A DNA stretch of 64,000 nt from Lindgomyces ingoldianus (Eukaryota; Ascomycota; Dothideomycetes; Pleosporales; Lindgomycetaceae): assembly GCF_010093535.1 (NCBI RefSeq), contig NW_022985185.1, positions 452,026 to 516,025 on the forward strand, given 5' to 3'. This document shows, piece by piece, positions 10,555-22,744 of this stretch. The notes under the pieces were generated by a model. That model did no database searches and had not been told where the DNA came from. It worked only from the letters and a program-made list of their open reading frames with translations. Within the stretch, counting starts at the first letter, position 1. Every line of letters starts with the position of its first letter. The translations under genes and the position numbers were made by a program.

Positions 10555-12150
10555 TTATTTGTCAACATGTTCCCACTCCTCACTCTCAGTGTCAGACTGA
10601 TCCTTCTCAATACCATCATTACCAACAAGTGTCGAGGCGGTATCCACCCATTCTTCATCGTCCGTCTGTTGTAATATCACGCTTTCCGGTCGAGATGTCT
10701 TAGGGGTACTCGTACCACTCCTGACGCTCACCAAGTCCCACTGCTCAGCATCCACGCCACCTTTGTGGAGTATCTTAGACTCCTCACCTTCACCAGAGTG
10801 ATGTTCTGGGGGTTCTTTCAGGTTCTCGTAAGCTGGGGTGTCTTCGGAAGGTCGAGGGTTTGCGTGCTCTTCCAGCTCCTTCTCAAATTGCTTGATACCT
10901 GGAACGAGACTTAAGTCTTGCTCCATGCGCCGTAGATTCTCCTCTGCCCACCGACACCAATCTTCCATTGTTTGAGTGCTTGATATGCTTCTTTGCGCGT
11001 GATCTGACGAATTGCGTAGGTCTGAGCAATTAGGTCCGGGTGGTGAGGTGGTAACACGGTACAAGGACGATGCAAGGTGCGCGTTATGTCCAACTGCCCA
11101 GCTGTGCTGTGTTTGATTCCCATAATGCTCATTTCGCTTCGCGCGCTCGACAGCTTCGGCTTCAGTGCGTTGTTTTCGGAGACCTGCTTCGGCCTTGAGC
11201 TCCGCCTCGGTCTGCTGTAAGATACCCTGAAACTGTCCATTGTAGTCGAGCGTATCGTCCCCACATGGTAGATCGGCCACAAATACCTTTTGAGCCTTGA
11301 TCTTGCACAAGGGTCGTAGGAGCTGTCGCCGGTTGGACCCGCTCTGAAAAACAGCCCAGTCTCCGTGTATCTCCACTTCCCGTAAGGTCCCTCTGAGTGC
11401 AACCTGGGCACATGTCACAGCCCAGTTTGTAAATTGTTTAGAACGATCGTTGCTCAGGTTGATGGGTGCGGCTATTATGGGAATGGGCAAGCAGACTCGA
11501 CGAATGCAGGATACTGCGCGGGATGATAGCTTGGAGACAAATAGAGGGAGCAAGCCATCCAAGTGCAGAGGCATGAACTTGGCACGCTCGTAGAGAATTG
11601 GTAAAGCTTCTTCGTAGGTGAAATGGTTCGCACGAAGGATGTCGAGTGATATCGGAGAACTTCTCCGGGGTTCATGGGAGAATTTCAGCTTCGGCGTTGG
11701 GGACCGGGTGAGCTTGTAGCATGGTAAGAACGGCTGACGATCAATCTTGACGAGGAGACTTGGGGCTGAGGTGTCAGTCAAGATGTATCTGTAAATTTCA
11801 AGCCGGATTTCTCTTGGAAGGGAAAGTAGATGACATTTTTTCCATCTGTACTTGTCGCCGAGATCTGTTTCCGGGATGCACCGAGGTTCAGGATCGAGGA
11901 AGACGGAGGGAGGATATGTGCGGAGGCCATTCCTTGTATCTTCTTTCGATGTTGATGAAAAGCAGTGCCTCGAGGTCCGATGTGGGAGACTGGAGTTCAG
12001 CCTGTCCCAGTCCATCTGTTCATCCGGTGTAGCTATTGGTAACCACGATGAGCTCTGCAGTCCGAATGGAGGGGAAAAAGCGCAGTTGGAAGGGGGGTTG
12101 AAATTTGAAACAATGGCAGCCGACGATGGAGCCGCATCAAAAAGAGACAT
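10555..12150 (-). CDS. F-box-like fungal protein
   Basis: This single exon encodes 531 residues from the ATG at 12150; the frame is open 10 codons further upstream without an ATG. Residues ~108-124 (LLSLPREIRLEIYRYIL) are the F-box-like entry motif typical of fungal DUF7730-type proteins, followed by the usual pattern of a long extended region and a helix (LDILRANHFTYEEALPILYE, ~180-200). The middle of the protein (~320-400) is a charged, helical segment and the C-terminal ~130 residues are acidic and disordered (DDEEWVDTAS, SEEWEHV at the end). F-box-like proteins can link substrates to SCF ubiquitin ligases, but many fungal members lack proof of Skp1 binding. Confidence 0.8.
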   Translation of the reverse strand: MSLFDAAPSSAAIVSNFNPPSNCAFSPPFGLQSSSWLPIATPDEQMDWDRLNSSLPHRTSRHCFSSTSKEDTRNGLRTYPPSVFLDPEPRCIPETDLGDKYRWKKCHLLSLPREIRLEIYRYILTDTSAPSLLVKIDRQPFLPCYKLTRSPTPKLKFSHEPRRSSPISLDILRANHFTYEEALPILYERAKFMPLHLDGLLPLFVSKLSSRAVSCIRRVCLPIPIIAAPINLSNDRSKQFTNWAVTCAQVALRGTLREVEIHGDWAVFQSGSNRRQLLRPLCKIKAQKVFVADLPCGDDTLDYNGQFQGILQQTEAELKAEAGLRKQRTEAEAVERAKRNEHYGNQTQHSWAVGHNAHLASSLYRVTTSPPGPNCSDLRNSSDHAQRSISSTQTMEDWCRWAEENLRRMEQDLSLVPGIKQFEKELEEHANPRPSEDTPAYENLKEPPEHHSGEGEESKILHKGGVDAEQWDLVSVRSGTSTPKTSRPESVILQQTDDEEWVDTASTLVGNDGIEKDQSDTESEEWEHVDK

Positions 12151-14420
12151 TTCGCACAATAAAGACCCTGAAGCGTTCACAAAGAGACGTGGAAGTTGGT
12201 GAAGCTCTAGCTCATGATGCTGCCTGATGCAGGTGATCAGCCCCGCCCGAGGCCTTTCCTAAAGGGGTAAGTGCGCCATCCCCCGCTCCTAGCTTCACCG
12301 GCATCATCGCAAGCTCAAGAGGCCAGAGACTGTAAATTTGTCTTCTGAGGCTGAGTTTAGGCATCTGAGAATCGAGCCTATTCTTCATAATTTCGTCCTT
12401 GCAAGGACGTAGAGCAGTGGTTTCTCTGGGTCCCCACCCCGAGCCCCAGGAAAGACCGCGACAAAGGCGACAAGAAGGATGCCTAAAGACTCACTTTCAA
12501 ACAGCACACGTCAACTGCTTCGTCAGGGTCCTTCGAGTCGTCAACTTGCCGCGTCATTCTCGTTGGTACCTTCGTCTACTACGGCCAGTCATCTCCAACC
12601 CTCAAATGGGACGGGGGTCTAGAGGTCGTAGAAGTCGACCTGACACGAAGCAGACCCTCTGTTGCTGAAGTGCATTCAGGTAAACCAACAGTGAAATGAG
12701 TCGTCCAACCTACTAAATTAGAAGCCTAAGTTCCAGTTTCATCATTCTGGGGCCGAAGATGACAGGTGCTCATACACTCATTCTCACCCCTCCATCTCAG
12801 GACCATTATTATCGCCTTCGAATATTAGACAAAATAATGCCATATCCTTCATCACTTCCCATTGCTGGCAAATTTCTACTCTTTGTCTTACTCCTAGACC
12901 TTCTGTAGTTCCTCAGTTGTACTTCCTCTCCTAAACCAATTCTTCCAGATGGAGCCACGGCGCTCGCCATTCGAGTTCGAGCTCCAAACGCTACTTCGAC
13001 GACGTTGAGGTGTTACTATATGCCTGGTAAGTACTACTGTATAGGCCACAAGGTGAAAAAGAAGATGAGTGGCGCTCAGGTGCATCAACTAGAATGAAGG
13101 GTGGGGTTGAGGAGTATAAACGCAAGAATGGGAAGAGGATAATTAATATCAGAAAACAGCTCACCAGTTTCAGTAGTACTAGCAAGTGCCTCCCTAGCCT
13201 GCTCAATAACACTCGGTCGTCCTGTGTTTCATCAGTCCTCCACTGTCTCTAATCCACCACGCAGACTAAAGAGGAGAACATACTCAAATTTCCAGCACCG
13301 CCCCGTCCATAACTAGTGTGTCTTTCAACAAAATTGTCTTCCGCCATCCTCGTGTACTTCCTCCTCGAGAAAAACCGTGACAGTATGGGAGCAAAGTGTT
13401 GGTAACGGTAATCCTAAGGATTGAACGAAAGCGGAGTATTGCGGAGTTCAGATTGGGGAAATTTACGTACAGAGGATCAGACGATCTAGAAACCCGCTTG
13501 TGGATGTTTATATATACCGCATCCCTCATAACCCCTCATAATCTCTGCAGCCCGACACGTACCGCACACAGCATCATATTCCCTCCTTCATCCAACCACT
13601 ACACACACCCACCTAAATCACCTCGACAATCACTCCACACCTCACCTCATGCATCCCCCATCATTCCAAAATCACCACTAACCTACATCATACCCACCAC
13701 ATCCACCATTCAAAACCTCAATCCTTATCACCAGCCCTGCCAAGTTCGCCTACCCGAACAAGCTTCGTGGGGCCGTCGATCGTGGCTTGGCGGGGTAATG
13801 CCTCTACCCGGACCATCGTCCTTGCTCACGGCCAGTCAAGCTCGCCGGGCTTATCTCAACACGAAAAAGGCAACTTCCGCGGCCTTTGATAGGTGCATGA
13901 TGGTCTCGTGTGAGAGACAGCGACGCTTGAAAGGGAAGAGAAGCTGACGTTCCTCCCCTCATTTTAACGAATGACGACGGCGTGCGAATGGTGGTGACTT
14001 CCGAGGACGTTCGGGCTGGAGATGTTAGGGTTTGGGAGCAAGGCTCGTGGTGTGCGGCTCTGGACTGTCGACGGTGATCGTGGGGAGGGCAAGAGGCTTG
14101 GGCAGGTAGGACAGATACATAGTTCTAAGGTGTTTGGAGGGCTTGATGAAGATGGCAAAATGATACTAGTCCACCACCTTAGAGCAATGGAGGGGTAAAA
14201 AAAAGAAATCCGAGGCCCCAAAAATTCTAATACGCCATTAAGATGCTAAAAAAGCATTACACCTGCTTCTCATAAGCTATGCCAGAGCTCTCAGAGAGAA
14301 TATCATATCAAAAGCAGTATCCCAAACCCAAACAGCCATTACATCACCTTTTCTCTCATCGAAGAGTACCTCATATCATCAACAATGATAACTCTCAAGG
14401 ATCATGAATCCTTACGCATC
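12151..14420. other. 2.3-kb intergenic region between F-box-like and HECT genes
   Basis: Nothing can be assigned with confidence. A TATA-like TATATATA near 13508-13515 followed by a long CA-rich, pyrimidine-biased leader (13540-13740) looks like a promoter and 5' UTR, but the downstream frames (to ~13946) are short and lack domains. The 183-codon frame 13396-13947 covers the TATA and leader and is most likely spurious. Confidence 0.35.
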
Positions 14421-17400
14421 TCACACCACTCCAAAACCCTTACAATTCTGAATCGCAAGGGCCAACTTTTCCTCCAGTTTCTCCTTCCCCTTATACTCCG
14501 GCAGCATAAGTTTCCCAAAACACGTGCTACTCGTCGGTAACATCTCACTATCACCTCCATTCCTCACAATACAGAAGTTCATCGTTTCGAATCCCGTTAC
14601 CGGAACCCTGTCGGTTGCAGTGACGAATTCAAGCAACTTCTTTCGATCATCATTGTCGTATTTCTGGACAATGGACCAGAAGTCGAGAATAATGGGATGA
14701 GCTGCATGGTAGCCTTCTTCATAGTGTGTCGCAGCTTTAAGGGCGGAGACAGAGACTTCTTGCGAGCCTTCAATGAGTGCTTGAAGTGAACCAGGTTCGA
14801 AGAGGTCTAGCGAGGTACCGTGTATGCAGGAAAGAAAGCCTTTTCTGAAGGCCCGCAGCTGGACCTCTACGGATTTTAAAGTGAGCCATAAAATATAGTC
14901 TTTTACAAACTGCTCCCGATTCGAGTTCGTCACCATTGATGCCTCCTTTTCCGGGTCGTGCTGGTTATCGCTCCCCACAACTTTTGTCATATGTTGTTGT
15001 GAGGGATTATTTAGCCAGCCTACGTTCTTTTCGGGGCCGACTCGTTCAAACTCTTGCATGTCCACGTCAATGTTTGTGCCAAACGACTCGTAACTAAAAG
15101 TGTAGCTCCGCAGGAACACGTCTGCAACGTCGCCGTCCTCCCAGGAAAGCAATTGATCGAAAGATTTCGCAAGTGCGGGCCAACCATCGCGAATATCATT
15201 GACGGTGGTTGGAATGATACCAAGGAGATATTTGTAGAAAGCAAGGGGGAAGGTGACAGGCAGGGTGATGCCATTGTATATGGCAAGCGAGAAGAGAACT
15301 CCTAACAATTCAAACTTCCTGGGAGGCTCGACAGTGGCAGGGTGGAACCACGTCATTCGAGTTTGAGGATCTATTGTGAACATGCCTAAGAAAAGTCAGT
15401 GAAGAAGGGTATTAGACTGTAAGTCTAACATACCTTTGTCGGGGTTGAATGCCTCGCTCAAAACGACCCGAAAGAACTCATAAGTCACCCCGCCTTGGTC
15501 TAGGCCAACCTCACCCTCTTGTTGTCCCATCTTGACTTTGAGCGGTTTCATAAGAAGGCGCTTCTCCTGACCCCATAGCTGGTTGAGGGTGTCTTCAAGT
15601 GCATGTTCTCTTCTGACATCGAGCACAAGATAGTCGGTAAATGTCACCTTCAAACGTGACCTTATCAACCACCAGTATGGTTCCCGTAGGAATGGATCCA
15701 ACTCCCTTTGAAGATGCATGGCGCGCTCCGTCTCCTCGAACTGCTTGTACATGCGTGTGAAATTGATCGTTCGGAAATGAGCCACAAGGTCTCGGGGGGT
15801 GAAGAGAAAGGGACACTGGAGTAGATGGAAGGAGTTTATCGTGGGACCCCGCGAGAGAAATTTCATCGGTTCTTTGACCAAGTCGAGATGCTCATTGAGG
15901 TAAGGTATATGAAACATGTTTGTCCGTAGGTTCAGCGACTCGCGATTGTCATCTTGGAGGTAAGTTAGTAACGATTCGGTTGGACTTGCTACGAGTAAGC
16001 TTACAAAAATCGAAGAGGATCCTGATCGCAGCTCCGACGTTGCCCCACCGATTGACTTCGGCTTTGCCATTCCATTTCTTGATAATTATCGTTCTCAGCC
16101 ATTCAATGAACGTTGCCGTAACTGTCCAGCCAGGATCTTCGTCATAATTGAGCTTCGTTTTCATTTTCATTTTGTTGGCAACTGCGAGGTGCTCAACTTC
16201 CTCAAGGTGTCTGACTAGAATGCGCATTAATTCAGAACGACCTCTTTGCATAGGACCCCATCCGTCATCATCCTCTCGATGGCCCAGACTAACAAGAATA
16301 TCTTCAAAACATGCCCGTGCGCCAATGCCTCGAACGAGTCTGCCCGCGAGACGGAGCGCAGGTTCGTACTCCAGCTCATCGATAGTATTCAACAACGGGT
16401 GTGAGAAACCATCCGTGAAATCAGTGTGAGGAGGCGCATCTGGGAGAATAATACCCCAGGACCGAAACTTGCGGACCTGTACCCAAGAATGGGGCCACCC
16501 AACAGGTACCAGTGAGGTCAGGGCGTGGATACATATCATAACGATGTGAGCAGCCTCCTTGTCACTGAGATAGCGGCCCGACGGTGCTTCCGAGTTTGAA
16601 GGTGTAGAAGAATACGAAGCAGATCCGTTCAAAGAGGGCGACCTCCCTGCAGCTCTGAGACGAGGGCTTTTCTGAACGTCCAACTCCGGGGGTGGCACAA
16701 ATAAGGCATTTAGGGCAATCCAGAGGCTGTCGAAGAGTAGTGCACCATTCCGGCGATTCCAATCGCGAAAAGTGTGGGTGAGACGAGTTGAGTTGAGATG
16801 TGGTAATGGTGAGTGTTTGTACGCATTATTATCAGAGTCACAGAAAGACTTTAGGAGAGTTTCTGGATCACTGAAAGTAAAGAAAAGTGACCTATTGACG
16901 AAAGGTTTCGCAGGACGGAATCTTGCATTTGTATCGTAGTCAACGACAAATGTAAAGTCGGAGGATTGTTGATTGCGATGATGATAGACTTCGTCTTTTA
17001 GCTGGTCCATAATCTGGCAATCGAGGTGCGAGGCTACAGGCAGAATTAGCCCCATGGGTTCGCTGGCTTTTTCATTGCGATCGTCTTGGTTCGCAGTTAA
17101 TAAAGAGATGATGGGTGGGTCAGCTTTGGGCGTGTAATTTAGATCCAGCGAAAGTGGCTTTCTTTTCATTTTAGAATTGTATGATGGAGGGCGCTCTTGC
17201 GTGCCGTCAAATGGTGCAGTATCCTGGATCTTGAGAGGAGCTTGTCCGTTGCTCAGGGAATCCGGTAAATGATGTCGAATTCTGTGTATTCGATGACCGT
17301 TGCTCAGAATTTCTGGCATTATGTGAGCGGAGCTCGTCTTTGGATGTGATCTCTGGCTCCGCAGTGAATGGGGTGGAGCAACTGCTGTCGGCGCGGGGCA

Positions 17401-18371
17401 CCCACTCACACGCGGTTGTACAGTGTGTCCATTAGCATGTCCCGTAGCTTCAGCACTCGAAGAGTCCACATGGCGTTGTTTGACAACGGTCATGCCTGAG
17501 TCATGATGTTGCTCTGTAACTGACACCTTTTGGCGTGGGGTGCGGAGAGAGCGTAGAGAGTTGAATACAGAAAGAGCACTGGGGATTTGCTTGGAGTACG
17601 AGTACACAACTGTGGCCGTGTCGAAGAGATTCTGGCCCAACGACCTGACATCTTTCTTCGCCTGATGCCGATCGCCCAGGGTAGTCCATATTTTATCGAC
17701 TTCGCCTTTGCCACTGCTTTTATCGTGTCCGTCGCGCTTTGCCGTAGAAGTGCTACTCCCGGGGCATGTCGATATCCCTGCTGAGGCTGCGAGAGGTGGT
17801 CGAGGTGCAGGATAGACATTGCAAGTGCTCCCCTTGCCACCTTCCCCTTTGAGGATCTCAACCCCTCCTGCACCTTCGATTTCTAAAGCACTGGGCGACA
17901 CCTTCAGCTGATTAGGGCAAAGGCCAGTATGCGGGTCATCCTGACTGGCAAGGAAGTGGGCGAGGGCACGCGCGGTGAGCTGGGTTGGAGCCCGGAATGG
18001 TTTCGAGGTGAGACGCTTCTTGCAACTCAGACATGTCGGCGTCGTGCAATAGGGGTTGCTGCAGCCGTACAGGATCTGGGAGATATAGCTTCACTACGGT
18101 CAGCGCGCTGGTCCTGCTAGCTACGGCTTCAGGGGACGAACCGCCGGACAAGCTGCTGGAATCGTAGCTGTCTCTGTATTTGCGAGCATTCCACTAGCCT
18201 GCTAGCTTCCTCCACGTCTATCACGTTGCTCAGATGGCGCTCGAGAGCTCCTGACTGACGTCGCCGTCGCCTGCGCGGGGTTCCTTCCGCCAACGTCGCC
18301 GTCGAGGCAGCGGATGACGCGCCGCGGGATTCATGCAGAGGGTCCGGCAGCCCTCGTGACGGGCCCGTCAT
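14421..18371 (-). CDS. HECT E3 ubiquitin ligase with N-terminal AZUL-type zinc module (UBE3A-like architecture)
   Basis: Four exons, 18371-18142, 18088-16005, 15952-15434 and 15385-14421, close in frame to 1,265 residues; introns are 53, 52 and 48 nt. Residues ~68-110 form an AZUL-like zinc module: an amphipathic helix ending QLVRRYISQILYGC joins a CSNPYCTTPTCLSCKKRL cysteine cluster. Residues ~110-420 are disordered. The C-terminal half holds the substrate-side helical region (KFLSRGPTINSFHLLQCPF) and a HECT domain with LDQGGVTYEFF and FNPDKGMF, ending with the catalytic cysteine in SSTCFGKLMLPEY (Cys ~1233). HECT ligases accept ubiquitin on this cysteine from an E2 and pass it to substrates. 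Exon 1/2 junction (GTTCGT donor, GAAG acceptor) was chosen because it restores the helix of the zinc module. It is transcribed divergently from REI1. Confidence 0.9.
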
Positions 18372-19003
18372 ATCATCGATGCTGGCGCTCGCTTCCGTGT
18401 GAATTCAGGTGTCGCGGGCGCGCAAGGGGATGGCAGAATAGCGGGATGGTACTCGTGAAGATCTGGAGGACGGTCGACAGCGCGCGACATAGTCAGGAGG
18501 GCACGTGGCAGGCGTAGACACTGCCATTCACCTTCCCTGAGCAAGCAAATGGGGGAGCGACATGGAAGTGAAAGGCCATTGAGGTCGACGACAAGGCTAC
18601 TTTCCTACGATTGGTGCGCCGGTGAAGGGATCAGAGTCACGGGCTTGGCCGCAAATGGCGCATTTCATCACCACCACGGATATTCCATTTTAGCTCACCT
18701 CATCGCGCGCTCGACACTCGGCCAGCTCCGGGGCCTCGCAGTGTTCAAGCTCAAGACAAATCCCTCTCTCGCACTCTATTAATCACACCCGGTTGAACCG
18801 GTGCCCTCACTACCGCCAGCCGGCATTAATTCTCCCAGAGTTTGCCCCTCGGCCTTGCCCACGGTGAACCCCACTTACTAATTCTTGCTTTCAACGGACT
18901 CCTGGCGACTTTGAAGGCCCACACTTCCTCCTCCACTTCCCAGTACTTGACACGAATTATTTGCATTGTCTTTCCTTTGATCTGCTCCCACATACCTGCA
19001 ACC
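18372..19003. promoter_or_regulatory. shared divergent promoter of the HECT ligase and REI1 genes
   Basis: This 632-bp spacer separates two starts facing away from each other. A CT-rich stretch precedes the REI1 ATG. No coding potential of its own is convincing. Confidence 0.5.
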
Positions 19004-20809
19004 ATGGCGTCGCAAAGCGCCTCTCAGCCGAATGTCCGGCTAACCCATCCGTTCACTTGCAACACTTGCCAGGTCGCCTTCCGGTCCAGTGAGCTGCAGA
19101 GGGCTCATATGCAGACCGACTGGCAGTGGGTAAAAGCGCATTCTACTATTCTTCATTCGCTAAACCCCTCTTCAGTCGTTACAACCTTAAGCGTCGCGTC
19201 GCCTCTCTACCCCCGCTCTCCTCTGACATCTTCACTGAGAAAGTGCTTGCAAATAAAGCCTCCGCTGCCGCCACCGCCGCGAAAGCCTCTTTTGAAAAGG
19301 CGTGTTCAGCCTGCCAGAAGATATACTACAGCGAGAATGCTTACAACAACCACCTGAACAGCCAGAAGCACAAGACCAACGTCATCAAGGCGAGCAGGGC
19401 GCATATGGATGACTCCGCTTCTCTGACTGGATCAATCATGAGTTCTGCTTTTTCTTTGGGTGAGCCAATGGCAGAGCCCGACGCCAACGCTATTGATCGT
19501 GAGGCCGAGAGGGAATTCTCAGAAGTAGTCGATGGCATGAAGCACACGAACTTGGACGAGCACACCAAAGAACCCCTTTCACGACGTCCGACACGCCCAC
19601 ACCATTCAGCAGGACCGGAAGACAGGCCTGAACACCCCATTTCCAGGACTGGGACTGCTTCTACGACTATCAAGGAAGATGACAAGAGCTCTGTTACATC
19701 ATCCAACAAACCTCCCGGCGACCCTCTTTTGGATTGTCTCTTCTGCAACTATCGGTCCCCAAAGTTCTCCCTCAATATTCACCACATGGGCCGCTTCCAT
19801 GGAATGTTCATTCCAGATAAGGACTATCTGGACGAGCCTGAAGGCCTTATCAAGTATTTGCACATGAAGATTAATAAGCGTCACGAGTGTTTGAAGTGTG
19901 GCAAGATTAAACACACAGCATCTGGTATCCAAACACACATGCGGGATCGTGGACACTGCATGATAGGCTTTGACACCGATGATCAAATGGTCGAAATTGG
20001 GCAGTTCTACGATTTCAGTAGCACGTATTCCGACGTTGAGGATTTTGAGACCGTAAAGCGAAGAGCCGAGGAGTCTGAAAGCTCAAACGACTCAGAATCT
20101 ACAGCCGGTGGTGGAGTTAAGCTAGGTGCGCCGCGAAAAGTGCTCACAACTGATGATGCGGCCATGTCTGGCGATGATGATGACGGATGGGAGACTGATA
20201 GTACAGTCTCCACCGTTCCAACCGACGAGATTACAGCCGTGCCGATCGACGACCACTCTCATCGATACAAATTCCTCTCGAAATCTCGACACCATTCTCA
20301 TTCAGATCCACGGCCTCATCGGAAGGTAGACGGCTTTCATTCCCATGCACACACTACCCCAGTCGCAGTGTACCACGATGACTACGAACTTCATCTGCCG
20401 TCGGGCCGGACTGCTGGCCATAGATCGTTGAACAAGTACTATCGCCAGAACCTTCGTAACTACCCAGGAGTTGCGGAGCGCATGGAGAATCGACGCACTA
20501 TCACAGCGGGATCCTCCGACTCTGATGGCGATGTGAACATGGACCAAGACAACCGAAACCGCGGACGGCAGCTCATCAGTCGTGCCGACGGCGGTATGGG
20601 AATGATTGGTGTCACCGACGCTAAGAAGGCCGAAATACGCGCCGTGGAGAAGAGGGAGCGTAGAAGAGAACAACGAGCTCGCAACAAGTACCAAGCTGGG
20701 AACGAGAGGAGGGGTAACTTCCAGAAGCACTTTAGGGTACGTCTGACGTCGAACTTCATATCATCAGAGCATGTTCTAACAGCCATATTAGGATCCACTC
20801 CTCCAATGA
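19004..20809 (+). CDS. REI1: REI1-type cytoplasmic 60S subunit biogenesis factor
   Basis: Three exons, 19004-19125, 19176-20736 and 20792-20809, give 566 residues; introns are 50 and 55 nt and the last exon codes only for DPLLQ. Four C2H2-type zinc fingers are visible: one at residues ~19-41 (CNTCQVAF...HMQTDWH, with the first intron in the final His codon), one at ~80-105 (CSACQKIYYSENAYNNHLNSQKH), and a pair in the middle (CLFCNYRS...HMGRFHG and CLKCGKIKHTASGIQTHMRDRGH). The C-terminal basic block (KREREQRARNKYQAGNERRG-like composition) matches the rRNA-binding tail of the family. REI1 acts in the cytoplasm on pre-60S particles, helping release of Arx1-Alb1 and probing the exit tunnel with its C-terminus. 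Confidence 0.93.
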
Positions 20810-21757
20810 TCAATTCAGCCCAACTCTCTTCTTTACTTCCAACAAGACTTTGAGCTCCTTCGAGGCTCTTCTTTCACGTTATTTGCGAAATTAGGGTTGG
20901 AGCTATTTGTTTTCTTCAGTGAAACGATAGGCGTTGGCATCATAGACGCAGGCTAGACTGGACGAAGGTCCCGTCTAGCCGATAAATAGAACGCACCTCA
21001 CCGCGAGTAGAGGTAGAGGCAGACAAAAGTTTGACGCGGAAGTCAATTTCAATCAACAACCCTTCCCAAAAGACTTTCTCGCTGCATGGTGCCTTCAACT
21101 TTATCAACCATGACTCTGAGTGAGTGGTATTAAGCCTCCAGCATGTTGATGCTTCTTGTTTACGGAGCACGAGGAGCTGAGAGAGGAGCTGATCTTCTAC
21201 ACTCGACACTAATATTGACTTGAACGCCGGGAGAACCTGAGGTTCGTACTACCCGTAAGGCGGTCAGTCATTCGGACCGGTCGACACACACAGTCCGTAT
21301 TTGTGGAGGCTTAAGTGGATGCCAGTCATGGAGACCTCGGGTGGCTTACTCCACGTGACAGCCAAGATTCACTAATTTGCAGCCGAGGCTCATTGAGGTA
21401 TTTTGGATTAGTCACGGCGAGGGAGTTCACAACTCCATCTCAAGTCAACAAGTCTATTTTTACTCTCTTAGTCGTATTTATTATTCTTCTTCTTTTCAGC
21501 TGTGCCAGCTCAAAGCACCAAATTCGTTGTTCTGGTGTCTCTCGTTTCGATTTGCTCTAGAATACGGCGTATGCACTACCAGAGGAACTGAGGAGAAGAT
21601 ATCAACCAAACTTGTCTCTAAGGTCCTACTAGCATTTACACCAGCTTCACTCAACTTCATTGCAGCCAATTTATCTCTCTCATTTACATGCGGCCCTAAG
21701 TTCCACATTCTAGAAATACACAACTTGTCTAGGAGCGGGACGCCAAAAGAAGCCAAC
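20810..21757. other. intergenic, 3' flank of REI1 and 5' region of the thioesterase-like gene
   Basis: The frame of the downstream gene remains open upstream of its ATG (from 21377) but the extra sequence has no domain and looks like 5' UTR. No RNA gene or repeat is seen. Confidence 0.4.
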
Positions 21758-22744
21758 ATGGCACCACCAGCATCATTTATGGAGACGTTATCCTTCAAAC
21801 CCACGCCTAAAGGAGCCACCAAGTTCGAAACTTCGCACCCTCCAGAGCGCATGGGAAATACAGCCAACATCGCTTACGGCGGTTTTGCACTCGCCGTCGC
21901 TGTAAAAGGGGCATATCTCACGCTCCCAGAAAGCCCAACTTACTATCTCTACTCAATGTTAGGCAACTATCTCGGCCCCGCACTCACAGACCGGCCACTG
22001 CGATGCAGTATAAAGAATCTACGTCAAACACGAACATTCGCTACCCGACTAGTCGAAGTCAGCCAAATTTCGGACAACCAGGAAGAACGAAGCTGCCTCG
22101 TCGCACTCGCAGATTTCCAAGTCCAAGGAGAAGCACTGTTAACGTATTATGCACCACCATCGCGGATATACTCCTCCCACGCCAACCTTCCGGAAAACAA
22201 CGTCTTACGCGCAGAAATGGTGTCATCGGGTAAAATCCCGCAATCCCTCGCGACTAGCTTTGAGAAAAGCTTCAGCGTCATGAACCGGCTATACGAAACG
22301 CGTCCATGCCCAGAAGGCGTGTTCGCGCAAACCCTAAGTGGGATGGCGAAATCCCTTCCAACAACACAGGATGGTCTCCCCCTGACCTCCAAGTCCACGG
22401 CCGACTGGGTGCGCTCGCGTCACGCACTTACCTCCCCAGAAGACCAGCTCGCGAATCTCGCGTTTATCATGGATGGAGCCCTTTCTTTTGTTCCGTTGAG
22501 TTTTGCGGGGATGTGGTTGGATGATAGTAGCGCGTGTTCGAGTCTGGATTTCGCATTGAGGGTTTTTGGGAACTCGATGGAGATTGATATGCGAGAGTGG
22601 TGGTTGAGGGAATTGAAATCGTATGTGGGTGCGGAGGGGAGAACGTATAGTGAGGGGAGGTTGTTTGATGAGGGGGGGAGGTGTGTGGCAAGTATGACAC
22701 AGCAGAGTATTTTGAGGCCCTTGAGCGGGAAGGGGAAGCTTTAG
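21758..22744 (+). CDS. acyl-CoA thioesterase-like double-hotdog protein
   Basis: This single exon encodes 328 residues from the ATG at 21758 (context CCAACATGG). The N-terminal segment FKPTPKGATKFETSHPPERMGNTANIAYGG and the following hydrophobic helix (FALAVAVKGAYLTLP) match the start of a 4HBT_3/TesB-type hotdog: a conserved Gly-Gly then long central helix. A strand pattern (LRQTRTFATRLVEVSQ) follows. The second half (FIMDGALSFVPLSF...SSACSSLDFALRVFG) is the second hotdog repeat, with the conserved SLDF segment before DMREWWLRE. Such enzymes hydrolyse acyl-CoA thioesters in peroxisomes or cytosol. No peroxisomal C-terminal tripeptide is present (it ends GKGKL), so location is open. Substrate is unknown. 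Confidence 0.82.
   Translation: MAPPASFMETLSFKPTPKGATKFETSHPPERMGNTANIAYGGFALAVAVKGAYLTLPESPTYYLYSMLGNYLGPALTDRPLRCSIKNLRQTRTFATRLVEVSQISDNQEERSCLVALADFQVQGEALLTYYAPPSRIYSSHANLPENNVLRAEMVSSGKIPQSLATSFEKSFSVMNRLYETRPCPEGVFAQTLSGMAKSLPTTQDGLPLTSKSTADWVRSRHALTSPEDQLANLAFIMDGALSFVPLSFAGMWLDDSSACSSLDFALRVFGNSMEIDMREWWLRELKSYVGAEGRTYSEGRLFDEGGRCVASMTQQSILRPLSGKGKL

Noticed and set aside
13396..13947. 183-codon plus-strand frame
   Set aside because: It covers a TATA-like box and a CA-rich leader, gives Pro/Thr/His low complexity and has no domain.
19341..20730. several antisense frames across REI1
   Set aside because: REI1 zinc fingers and splice structure are unambiguous on the plus strand.
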